This document shows positions 1 through 6,016 of a stretch of DNA of 7,345 bases, in pieces. The position numbers were made by a program, and so were the translations under genes. The DNA comes from Prevotellaceae bacterium. Lineage in GTDB: Bacteria > Bacteroidota > Bacteroidia > Bacteroidales > UBA932. The DNA is taken from the NCBI GenBank assembly GCA_031259935.1, contig JAIRKV010000277.1:1-7345 (forward strand), in the 5' to 3' direction. The notes below the pieces were generated by a model. The model was not told the origin of the DNA and ran no database searches. It saw nothing but the letters and a program-made list of their open reading frames with translations. Position 1 is the first letter of the stretch; the number at the start of each line of letters is the position of its first letter.

Positions 1-1
1 A

Positions 2-148
2 AAATCCGTAAACGAATTAAGAGAGCAAAACAAGCAGTTGGGTAAAATCGTTAATAGTCTCGACTGGCGCACGCAGGGCGATGAAATCGAGCGGCTGAAC
101 AAAATAATAAACGGCAATATATTATCGGATATTCGGTTTGATGTATAA
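2..148 (+). CDS. C-terminal fragment of an unrecognised protein (5' end outside window)
   Basis: An open frame runs from the left edge to a TAA at 146-148 and encodes the last 48 residues of a protein that starts outside the window. The visible part is charged and probably helical (begins KSVNELREQNKQLGKIV, ends LSDIRFDV), with a heptad-like spacing of hydrophobic residues that suggests a coiled coil or helical tail. I cannot assign a family from this fragment. Composition and codon use look like the neighbouring genes. It converges on the minus-strand membrane-protein gene with only 21 bp between the stop codons and no obvious hairpin terminator there. The call as coding rests on the 49-codon open frame, the sensible amino-acid composition and the convergent arrangement. 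Alternatives: a spurious open frame at the edge, though this is less likely. Confidence 0.6.
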   Translation, partial: KSVNELREQNKQLGKIVNSLDWRTQGDEIERLNKIINGNILSDIRFDV

Positions 149-169
149 TTTCCGTTATAAGAAAATTAA

Positions 170-1138
170 CTAATTGTTGTAAACAGCAGCGACAATCAAT
201 ATTGTGAAAATTGTAAATTCGGCAAGCCATTCTCGTTGTGTAATTTGCGAAAATCTTGTAAGCAAATAAGATACAGAAATACCGAACAGCATAATACCGT
301 ATGATTTCATGCCTGATGCAAAAACAGTAACAATAACAGATGTTATAAACAGAAAATAAAACAGGCTGTTAATCATTTTTTGTATTGTTTTGGTGTATTT
401 ACTTGTCTTAAACAGAGTAAAGAAAGTTACGGTAAAAACAAAAATCATAAAAAATGCAGCAAAATAATTAAAATCGAATATGCCAAATGACAAATTATTA
501 AAATTGTTTTCAATCGAATACATCATCAAACTTATGTCATGATATGCAAGTTGAAAAATATAAAGCAAAAGCAAAAAGGGCGCAAGTAAGCCTAATATCA
601 TGGATACAATGCTTCGCCATGTCATTATGCTGAAAATCCAAATTCCTGCTATCAAATTTATTACGGTTATGATAAAAGAAAATGAAAACATAATGGAAAC
701 ACCTGAAAAAAAAGCAGCGATGAAAATCGAAGGTATTAATTTGCCTCGATGATATATACGAAAAAGATTATAAAATGCAAAAAGTTGAAAAAACAGCGCA
801 CATGAGCTGCCGGCAATATTTTGAGCATCTGTAAAAATGCTTATAACAGCCAAAAATAATATTGCTGCAAGATATTTTCGTTGAGGTAAAATATCGTACG
901 GCGAAAGCATAATTATAAAAGCGTATGAACACATTAACAACAGTAATATTTTTAAAAACATCAGTAAATAAACATTTTTTCCGACAAATAAACTGAAAAT
1001 GGTATCAACGGGAATAACTGGTTGAATGGTATTGATTTCGGGGAAAACCATTGTTTTTTTCCAAAATAAAACAATAATGCAAAACAAAATAAAAACAAAA
1101 CGTTTTGTGCCGCGGTGTCGGAAAGTGTCAAGAATCAT
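170..1138 (-). CDS. Polytopic inner-membrane protein, DUF6427-like, translationally coupled to purD
   Basis: Encodes 322 residues dominated by hydrophobic segments. I count about ten or eleven likely membrane helices, at roughly residues 13-27, 57-78, 88-103, 113-128, 136-150, 152-171, 176-199, 226-244, 258-276, 279-295 and 306-320. Short basic loops (PQRKYL near 85-90, YHRGK near 129-133, TWRS near 173-176) lie between them. There is no signal peptide or soluble domain. Its ATG (1136-1138) overlaps the purD TGA (1135-1137) as ATGA, so it is almost certainly translated from the purD transcript. From memory, Bacteroidota genomes often carry a membrane protein of this size, named DUF6427, beside purD, and the helix layout and the R-rich loop before a proline-containing helix fit. 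That family name is an inference, not a search result. The biochemical role is unknown; a transport or envelope function would be a guess. The stop is TAG at 170-172. Confidence 0.8.
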   Translation of the reverse strand: MILDTFRHRGTKRFVFILFCIIVLFWKKTMVFPEINTIQPVIPVDTIFSLFVGKNVYLLMFLKILLLLMCSYAFIIMLSPYDILPQRKYLAAILFLAVISIFTDAQNIAGSSCALFFQLFAFYNLFRIYHRGKLIPSIFIAAFFSGVSIMFSFSFIITVINLIAGIWIFSIMTWRSIVSMILGLLAPFLLLLYIFQLAYHDISLMMYSIENNFNNLSFGIFDFNYFAAFFMIFVFTVTFFTLFKTSKYTKTIQKMINSLFYFLFITSVIVTVFASGMKSYGIMLFGISVSYLLTRFSQITQREWLAEFTIFTILIVAAVYNN

Positions 1139-2418
1139 TTTTTGTAATTTAATATGTCCTGTCCAATATCTTTGCGAAAATACATGTTCTGAAATCTGAT
1201 TTTTGCAATGCTTTCGTATGATTTTTTCAAAGCGCCTTCAATTGTATCATCAAGCGATGTTACTGCTAAAACTCTGCCTCCCGAAGTTTGCAGTTTATCA
1301 TCGCAAATGCTTGTTCCTGCCTGAAAAACAATACTTTCATTAACATTTTCCGTTCCGGAAATTTCAATTCCCTTTTTGTATGAATCCGGATATCCTCCCG
1401 AAGCGCAAATCACTGTAACTGCCGTTTGTTCAACAGTTTTGCATTGTTTGTTGCCAAGCGTTTTCGTTGCAACTCCTTCAAATAAATCGAGCAAATCGGC
1501 ATCAAGTCGAGGAAAAACGACCTCTGTTTCAGGATCTCCCATTCGCACATTGTATTCAATCACGTAAGGTTCGCCGCAATTATTCATTAATCCGATAAAA
1601 ATAAATCCCTGATAATTTATTTTCTCCGCATGCAATCCTGCAATTGTAGGTTCAATAATTTGCGAACAGACTTTTTGCCTGAATGTATCATCTGCAAAAC
1701 ACACAGGCGACACGGCTCCCATTCCTCCCGTGTTTGCGCCTTTGTCGCCTTCGCCTATTCGTTTGTAATCTTTGGCTTCGGGCAATAATTTGTACGAAAT
1801 TCCATCGGTCAGAATAAACATCGAAACTTCAATGCCTGTCAAAAATTCTTCGATAACAACTTTTTGGCTTGCCGCACCGAACTTTCCGTTAAGCATTTCA
1901 GCGAGAGTTGCTTTTGCCGTGTCAATATTTTCGCAAATCATCACGCCTTTGCCTGCTGCAAGTCCATCTGCCTTGAGAACGTAAGGCGCTTTGAGCGTTT
2001 CGAGAAATTCAAAACCTTTATTAACGGTTGCAAGTGAAAATGTTTTATATCGTGCTGTGGGAATATTGTATTTTCGCATAAATTCTTTTGCAAAATCCTT
2101 GCTGCCTTCAAGCATTGCTCCTTTTTTCGATGCTCCGATTACGGCAATATCCTTTAACTGTTCATCGCTTACAAAAAAGTCGTAAATGCCATTTACCAAA
2201 GGTTCTTCGGAACCAACGACAAGCATGTTTATTTTTTCTTTAACACAAAAATTTTTAATTTTTTCAAAATCATTTATGTCGATATTTACATTTTTTCCCA
2301 ATAATGCCGTTCCCGGATTTCCCGGTGCTATGTACAGATTTTTCAGTTTTTTACTTTGCGTAATTTTCCATGCAAAAGCATGTTCCCTGCCGCCTGAGCC
2401 TAATAATAAAACATTCAT
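1135..2418 (-). CDS. purD: Phosphoribosylamine--glycine ligase (GARS)
   Basis: Cytosolic ATP-grasp enzyme of de novo purine synthesis. It joins glycine to 5-phosphoribosylamine using ATP to make glycinamide ribonucleotide. The 427-residue length is normal for the single-domain bacterial enzyme. The N-terminal fold begins with LLLGSGGREHA (residues 4-14). The ATP-grasp region carries KADGLAAGKGV (149-159) and NTGGMGAVSP (229-238). The metal- and ATP-binding signature is EYNVRMGDPETE (288-299). The C-terminal domain contains GGRVLAVT (380-387) and FRKDIG (414-419). All key motifs are intact. The ATG at 2416-2418 puts GSGGREHA at the expected distance from the N-terminus, with an A-rich leader and no Shine-Dalgarno site. 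The gene is divergent from the PpiD-like gene and overlaps the downstream membrane-protein gene by ATGA. No purine riboswitch or obvious PurR-type operator was recognised upstream. Confidence 0.98.
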   Translation of the reverse strand: MNVLLLGSGGREHAFAWKITQSKKLKNLYIAPGNPGTALLGKNVNIDINDFEKIKNFCVKEKINMLVVGSEEPLVNGIYDFFVSDEQLKDIAVIGASKKGAMLEGSKDFAKEFMRKYNIPTARYKTFSLATVNKGFEFLETLKAPYVLKADGLAAGKGVMICENIDTAKATLAEMLNGKFGAASQKVVIEEFLTGIEVSMFILTDGISYKLLPEAKDYKRIGEGDKGANTGGMGAVSPVCFADDTFRQKVCSQIIEPTIAGLHAEKINYQGFIFIGLMNNCGEPYVIEYNVRMGDPETEVVFPRLDADLLDLFEGVATKTLGNKQCKTVEQTAVTVICASGGYPDSYKKGIEISGTENVNESIVFQAGTSICDDKLQTSGGRVLAVTSLDDTIEGALKKSYESIAKIRFQNMYFRKDIGQDILNYKK

Positions 2419-2456
2419 TTCAAAAAAAATTAACTATAAAAATATATTTGTTTCCG

Positions 2457-2464
2457 CAAAAATA
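2457..2464 (-). promoter_or_regulatory. Possible purD -7 box
   Basis: On the minus strand this reads TATTTTTG, which fits the Bacteroidota -7 consensus TAnnTTTG and sits 38 nt upstream of the purD ATG. I could not find a TTG or TTTG element at the expected 18-21 nt spacing, so only half of the promoter is supported. Such matches are easily produced by chance in this AT-rich spacer. Confidence 0.3.
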
Positions 2465-2509
2465 ATAATATTATTCAAAACTTTATATAAATATTTTCAA
2501 CATATATAA

Positions 2510-2539
2510 TTTGCACATCACAAATTATTTTTACCTTTG
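2510..2539 (+). promoter_or_regulatory. Bacteroidota-type promoter for the PpiD-like gene
   Basis: TTTG at 2510-2513 and TACCTTTG at 2532-2539 are separated by 18 nt. This closely matches the -33 (TTTG/TTG) and -7 (TAnnTTTG) elements used by the Bacteroidota primary sigma factor. Transcription would be expected to start near 2545, giving a leader of about 45 nt that is AU-rich and has no Shine-Dalgarno site. The promoter lies in the 171-bp divergent spacer shared with purD. Confidence 0.75.
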
Positions 2540-2589
2540 CAGTCCTAAAATATGAATTTTTATAAAATAATTTGAAAAAATAAATACAA

Positions 2590-4689
2590 ATGGCTGTCTT
2601 AGAGCAAATTAGAACAAAAGCGGGTTGGCTGATTTTAGTTGTTATCAGCATAGCGCTCCTTTCATTTATTATCGATCCTACGTCATTACAAACGGTTAGC
2701 AACATATTTTCGTCGATGAATGATGTCGGAGAAATAAACGGTAAAACCGTTCCGTACCAGGATTATTCGCGCCGAATGGAATATTATAGTCAGGTAGAGC
2801 AAATACTTTATCAGGGTCAGCAAGGCGAAGGCGCTGCTGAAAGAGTTAAAGAAAATGCATGGTTTTCGTTTATAAACCAGGATGTTTTCGAAAAAGAATA
2901 TGAAAAAACAGGTATAGATGTTTCGGATATCGAACTTTTAGATTTGGCAAAAGGCAATAATCTTTCGCCTATTGTTATGAATCTTTTTGCCGATCCGAAC
3001 ACAGGGCAGGTGAACTGGGATAATATTAATTTTTTCTGGGCAAATGCAGATGGTAATACCGAAAGACAGCTGTTGATAAATTATCTTGAAGATGAGATAG
3101 TAAAAAACAGAAAGTATGAAAAATACAGCGCATTGATTAATAAGTCGGACTATATAAACAGTTTGCAAATAAAAAGCGGAGTTGCCGACCGTTCTACCAA
3201 TGTTGAATTTAATTATATAGTAAAAAATTACAGTACGGAACGCGACAGTTCTATTGTTGTAACCGACAAAGAAATAAAACAGTATTACAGCGAAAATAAA
3301 AATCGCTACGAGCAGACAGAATCGCGCGATGTTGAATATGCGGTTTTTTCTATTCTGCCGTCGGGAGAAGATTTTGAAACGGCTAAGGAAAAAATGGAAA
3401 TCCTTGCAGTCGATTTTGCAAAAGCAACAGATGCACGCCAGTTTGCAATAGCAAATTCAGAAGTAACGCCATCGGCAAAATATTACCGAAAGGATGAATT
3501 AAATTCAGACCTTGCAGAATTTGCATTTTCGGCAACAAAAGACGATATTCTTCCTGTTTATCTTGATAACTATTCATACAAAACGGCACGCATAAGCGAT
3601 ATTAAAAATCTGCCCGATTCGGTTCGCGCCCGTCATATACTTATACGTTATGAACAAACGCAGGAAAGTTATGATGCAGCAAAAAACAAAGCCGACAGTT
3701 TATTTAATATGGTAAAAGCAAATCCTGCACTTTTTCCTGTTGTTGCACTGTCAAACAGCGCAGATGGTTCGGCTCAGGCAGGCGGCGATCTTGGCTGGTT
3801 TAATGATGGAGCAATGGTTCAGCCATTCAATGATTCCTGTTTTTTTCAACCCGCAGGAAAAATCATGCTGCTTGAAACTCAATTCGGATTTCATATTTTA
3901 CAGGTAACCGAACGCGGAAAAGAAATAAAAAAAGTACAGATTGCTATCATTGAACGCGAAATAAGACCAAGTCAAGCAACGCTGAACAGCATTCATTCAA
4001 TGGCGAATGATGTAATAGTTGCATGTGAAAAAAAATATGACAAATTTATTGCATATCTGCAAGAAAAAGGCATTGAACTGAAAAAGGAAAATCAGGTGCA
4101 GCGCTCCGCAACACGCTTTGGAAATTACAACGAAGCACGCGACCTGATACGCTGGATTTATGATGCAAATATTAATGATATTTCAGATATAATTGAAATT
4201 GAAAACAGACAGCAACTTATTATTGCCGCTGTTACAAAAATCAGAGAAACAGGATTTTCGCCCATCGAAGATGAAAGATCTGTAATTGAAACAACACTGA
4301 AATTAGAAAAAGAACATCAAGCCGAAGCAGAAAAAATGAAACAGGCAATGACCGAAGTAACAACTCTCGAAGAACTTGCCGCAAAACTTGAACTGGATGT
4401 AAAACAATCGGTTGATGGAACAAATTTCGGCTCTATGTATATTTCAGGTTTGGGCGTTGAACCAAAATTAGCGGCAGCAGTGAGCGGCAGCGAAGAAAAC
4501 AAACTGTATGGTCCAGTTGTTGGCGATATGGGAATATATGCTTATTCTGTTACAACAAAAAAAATTGATGAAGGCTATACCGAAGAACTTGAAAAAAACC
4601 GAATTATAAGAATGTCGGCAAACAAGTCATTTTATAATATTCTCATAAAAGCAGCAAAAATAAAGGATTTACGTCCAAAATTTTTCTAA
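2590..4689 (+). CDS. ppiD: Membrane-anchored periplasmic peptidyl-prolyl cis-trans isomerase, PpiD/SurA type
   Basis: A 699-residue chaperone-isomerase that should help newly exported proteins fold on the periplasmic face of the inner membrane. The N-terminus (MAVLEQIRTKAG, then a hydrophobic stretch at about 13-28) is an uncleaved signal anchor, as in PpiD. A SurA_N-like helical chaperone region follows (about 45-250). One parvulin-type domain spans about 345-442. It contains RARHILI (346-352, with conserved H349), GGDLGWF (398-404) and QFGFHILQVTERG (431-443), so it looks catalytically competent. The remaining 250 residues are lysine- and glutamate-rich and lack recognisable parvulin motifs. 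E. coli PpiD is about 623 residues; a longer form with this tail is usual in Bacteroidota, from memory. The ATG at 2590 follows an A-rich leader and begins directly with the anchor. It is transcribed alone, from its own promoter to a strong terminator. The symbol is by architecture; SurA-like or generic 'SurA N-terminal domain' names are also used. Confidence 0.93.
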   Translation: MAVLEQIRTKAGWLILVVISIALLSFIIDPTSLQTVSNIFSSMNDVGEINGKTVPYQDYSRRMEYYSQVEQILYQGQQGEGAAERVKENAWFSFINQDVFEKEYEKTGIDVSDIELLDLAKGNNLSPIVMNLFADPNTGQVNWDNINFFWANADGNTERQLLINYLEDEIVKNRKYEKYSALINKSDYINSLQIKSGVADRSTNVEFNYIVKNYSTERDSSIVVTDKEIKQYYSENKNRYEQTESRDVEYAVFSILPSGEDFETAKEKMEILAVDFAKATDARQFAIANSEVTPSAKYYRKDELNSDLAEFAFSATKDDILPVYLDNYSYKTARISDIKNLPDSVRARHILIRYEQTQESYDAAKNKADSLFNMVKANPALFPVVALSNSADGSAQAGGDLGWFNDGAMVQPFNDSCFFQPAGKIMLLETQFGFHILQVTERGKEIKKVQIAIIEREIRPSQATLNSIHSMANDVIVACEKKYDKFIAYLQEKGIELKKENQVQRSATRFGNYNEARDLIRWIYDANINDISDIIEIENRQQLIIAAVTKIRETGFSPIEDERSVIETTLKLEKEHQAEAEKMKQAMTEVTTLEELAAKLELDVKQSVDGTNFGSMYISGLGVEPKLAAAVSGSEENKLYGPVVGDMGIYAYSVTTKKIDEGYTEELEKNRIIRMSANKSFYNILIKAAKIKDLRPKFF

Positions 4690-4715
4690 ATAACTGAATT
4701 TTAATAATAATTAGA

Positions 4716-4753
4716 AGAACGAAATTACATAAAAGTAATTTCGTTCTTTTTTT
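4716..4753 (+). terminator. Intrinsic terminator after the PpiD-like gene
   Basis: A perfect 13-bp stem (AGAACGAAATTAC at 4716-4728 with its complement at 4735-4747) encloses the 6-nt loop ATAAAA. The stem extends by one A-T pair (4715/4748) and is followed by a run of seven T (4747-4753). It begins 27 nt after the stop codon, in the right place and orientation to end the PpiD-like transcript. Confidence 0.93.
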
Positions 4754-4788
4754 ACACAACATCATATTGAGAGAAAGATATTTCGCAT

Positions 4789-4887
4789 ACTTATACCAAA
4801 CTGCTATCAAAATAACCTGAAATTTAAAGATATTTTATTGATAATCAATTTATGCAAATTACATTTTGATAGCAGTTTGGTATAAGT
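4789..4887. repeat. MITE-like element: perfect 25-bp terminal inverted repeats
   Basis: Two 25-bp arms, 4789-4813 (starts ACTTATACCAAACTGC) and 4863-4887 (ends GTTTGGTATAAGT), are exact reverse complements. They flank a 49-bp AT-rich core (4814-4862) with no open frame. The whole unit is 99 bp. Such length and perfection are not expected by chance, and the layout (short, non-coding, terminal inverted repeats) is that of a miniature inverted-repeat transposable element or the relic of one. The core contains the small palindrome ATTGATAATCAAT (4837-4849). No convincing target-site duplication is visible: the flanks are TTTCGCAT on the left and TAATAATC on the right. Transcribed, it would form a long hairpin, so a structural RNA or a second attenuator is an alternative. 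No transposase is present in the window to match the ends. Confidence 0.6.
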
Positions 4888-4931
4888 TAATAATCAAGCG
4901 CTGTTTTTGGTTTTTTCACAAGTAAGCAAAA

Positions 4932-4958
4932 CGTCATTACGAGAAGCCCAGCGACGAA
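4932..4958. repeat. Degenerate dispersed palindromic repeat (CGTCATT...GCGACGAA)
   Basis: CGTCATTACGAGAAGCCC followed by AGCGACGAA forms an imperfect palindrome (CGTC at 4932-4935 pairs with GACG at 4953-4956). From memory it resembles the widely dispersed bacterial repeat whose usual form is close to CGTCATTGCGAGGAGC and then AGCGACGAA, found in intergenic DNA of several phyla. It is locally GC-richer than its surroundings. The family link is recall, not a search. Confidence 0.45.
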
Positions 4959-4998
4959 CAATAAAAATATCCCGTCAGGAATAGAATGTTGGTAGAAA
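4957..4998. repeat. 42-bp interspersed repeat, copy 1
   Basis: Starts AACAATAAAAATATCCCGTC and ends GAATGTTGGTAGAAA. It aligns without gaps to 5033-5074 at 33 of 42 positions. Read on the other strand it gives TTTCTACCAACATTC then TATTCCTGACGGGATA. From memory this resembles an abundant intergenic repeat of Bacteroidota (TTTCTACCAACATTTTGT then a short inverted CCTAACGG-type core). This copy is the better preserved of the two. Confidence 0.55.
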
Positions 4999-5032
4999 TT
5001 TCACCACAACCAAAGATTACGTGCGGCAAACA

Positions 5033-5074
5033 AACAATAAAATTATCCCCAAAAAAACAGAATGTTAATAGAAA
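5033..5074. repeat. 42-bp interspersed repeat, copy 2 (diverged)
   Basis: Matches copy 1 at 33 of 42 positions with an offset of exactly 76 bp. AACAATAAAA, TATCCC, AGAATGTT and TAGAAA are conserved, while the GTCAGG core has decayed to a run of A. The 33 bp between the copies show only patchy similarity to the DNA upstream of copy 1 (ATTACG at 4936-4941 and 5016-5021), so the ancestral unit may have been longer, near 76-80 bp. Confidence 0.45.
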
Positions 5075-5153
5075 AATTGAGAAAGATTTCATCTCTTATA
5101 TCTGTTTTTTATATTTGCTGGTCGGGAAAAATACGGGATTAATCGATTTTATA

Positions 5154-5185
5154 TTTGAAATAACTAACTTTGCACAGTACATTTG
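5154..5185 (+). promoter_or_regulatory. Promoter of the LiaF-like/LytTR operon
   Basis: TTTG at 5154-5157, a 20-nt spacer and TACATTTG at 5178-5185 match the Bacteroidota -33/-7 consensus. The start site would lie near 5190, leaving a leader of about 20 nt before the ATG at 5211. A second exact -7 match, TAACTTTG, lies at 5165-5172. The 10-bp units TAACTTTGCA (5165-5174) and TACATTTGCA (5178-5187) form a direct repeat offset by 13 bp, which could be an operator as well as overlapping -7 boxes. Confidence 0.65.
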
Positions 5186-5210
5186 CATAAATATTTAAAA
5201 ATTAAAAATT

Positions 5211-6008
5211 ATGAAAAAAATTAAAAACAGATGCTTTCTGCGAGGAGAGTATGTATTCGGAATTATTCTGATATTATTGGGAACTTTATTTTTACTGTTT
5301 AATCTGGGTCTTTTGGGAAAAAGCATGAGAAGCGTGATTTTTTCATGGCAAATGTTATTGACTGTTTGCGCCGTTTTTTTGTTGTTGTACAGGCGTTTTT
5401 TCAGCGGTATTGCAGTATTGGTCTTTGCATTATTTTTTATCATTCCGAAACTGGTTGAGGCTTGCCCCGACATTTTCGAATGGTTCGGCTATGATTTTGC
5501 GGACAAATACTGGCCTGCACTGTTGATTTTCTTCGGAATACTGATTATTATCAAACTGTTTTTTCCGAAATCGGCAATAAGCAGTCACGACAAAATATTT
5601 TCGAGCAATTCGACAGGTAAATATTACAGCAAAAGAAAAAAATGTAATTGCGGATGTGATGATTGTAACTGTAATTGCAATTTTGAACGAAATGCCGTAT
5701 TCGGTTCGATTGAAGAAATTATTCTTGATCCTGTATTTAATGGTGGAAATATCAGTTCGGTTTTCGGAAGTATTGAACTGGATTTACGCAAAACAACAAT
5801 TCCCGAAGGCGATACGGAATTGGAAGTCAATTCGATATTCGGCGCAATTACTTTATATGTTCCTGATAACTGGAATGTAGAATTGCGTGTAAACAATATT
5901 GCCGGTGGATTTTCAGACAATCGAAACATAAACGGTACGATAGATTATTCGCGCAAATTAATCATAAATGGCAAATTTGTATTTAGCGGCGGCGAAATAA
6001 AAAGTTAA
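5211..6008 (+). CDS. LiaF-like membrane protein with N-terminal four-helix region and Cys-rich linker
   Basis: A 265-residue protein with two parts. The N-terminal half has four likely membrane helices, near residues 14-35, 42-60, 63-80 and 99-118, in the style of LiaI/LiaF or DUF5668 domains (GIILILLGTLFLLFNLGLL). The C-terminal half (about 158-265) has three FGxI-type repeats, AVFGSIEEI (162-170), SVFGSIELD (183-191) and SIFGAITLY (208-216). These are typical of the LiaF C-terminal beta-rich domain (DUF2154 type), which in Firmicutes helps sense cell-wall stress. Between the halves is an odd basic and cysteine-rich linker, KRKKCNCGCDDCNCNCNF (141-158), with six Cys in twelve residues (145-156), possibly a metal site. 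It is first in an operon with the LytTR gene 8 bp downstream. The ATG at 5211 follows an A-rich leader behind a good promoter. The role as an envelope-stress sensor or modulator is inferred from family and neighbour. Confidence 0.85.
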   Translation: MKKIKNRCFLRGEYVFGIILILLGTLFLLFNLGLLGKSMRSVIFSWQMLLTVCAVFLLLYRRFFSGIAVLVFALFFIIPKLVEACPDIFEWFGYDFADKYWPALLIFFGILIIIKLFFPKSAISSHDKIFSSNSTGKYYSKRKKCNCGCDDCNCNCNFERNAVFGSIEEIILDPVFNGGNISSVFGSIELDLRKTTIPEGDTELEVNSIFGAITLYVPDNWNVELRVNNIAGGFSDNRNINGTIDYSRKLIINGKFVFSGGEIKS

Positions 6009-6016
6009 ACAAAAAA

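Larger units (their letters stand above)
4690..5210. other. 521-bp intergenic region rich in repeats, no gene
   Basis: Between the PpiD-like stop and the LiaF-like start I see no supportable gene. In order it holds the intrinsic terminator, about 35 bp of plain AT-rich DNA, the 99-bp inverted-repeat element, about 44 bp of unassigned sequence, the CGTCATT-type palindrome, two 42-bp repeat copies, about 75 bp without recognised structure (5075-5149), and a Bacteroidota promoter. The only longer open frame here (4986-5198, plus strand) crosses both the repeats and the promoter and is not credible as a gene. Confidence 0.8.

Noticed and set aside
149..169. Terminator between the convergent left-edge fragment and the membrane-protein gene
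   Set aside because: The 21-bp spacer has no inverted repeat with a useful stem, so no terminator can be supported.
2186..2509. A 107-codon plus-strand open frame antisense to the start of purD
   Set aside because: It lies almost wholly opposite well-conserved purD codons, including the GSGGREHA motif, and its product has no recognisable features; it is a shadow of purD.
2419..2589. Purine riboswitch upstream of purD
   Set aside because: The leader is short and almost purely AT-rich, with no conserved three-helix junction or terminator/antiterminator pair visible on the minus strand.
4957..5074. Possible CRISPR array from the two spaced repeats
   Set aside because: Only two copies, with just 79% identity, and no cas genes nearby; the unit looks like a dispersed intergenic repeat.
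4986..5198. A 70-codon plus-strand open frame between the PpiD-like and LiaF-like genes
   Set aside because: It overlaps both 42-bp repeat copies and the operon promoter, has no family-like sequence and ends inside the promoter region; it is best explained by chance in repeat DNA.
5624..5929. A 101-codon minus-strand open frame inside the LiaF-like gene
   Set aside because: It is antisense to the Cys-rich linker and the FGxI repeats of a convincing gene, has a biased composition and no promoter or family signal.
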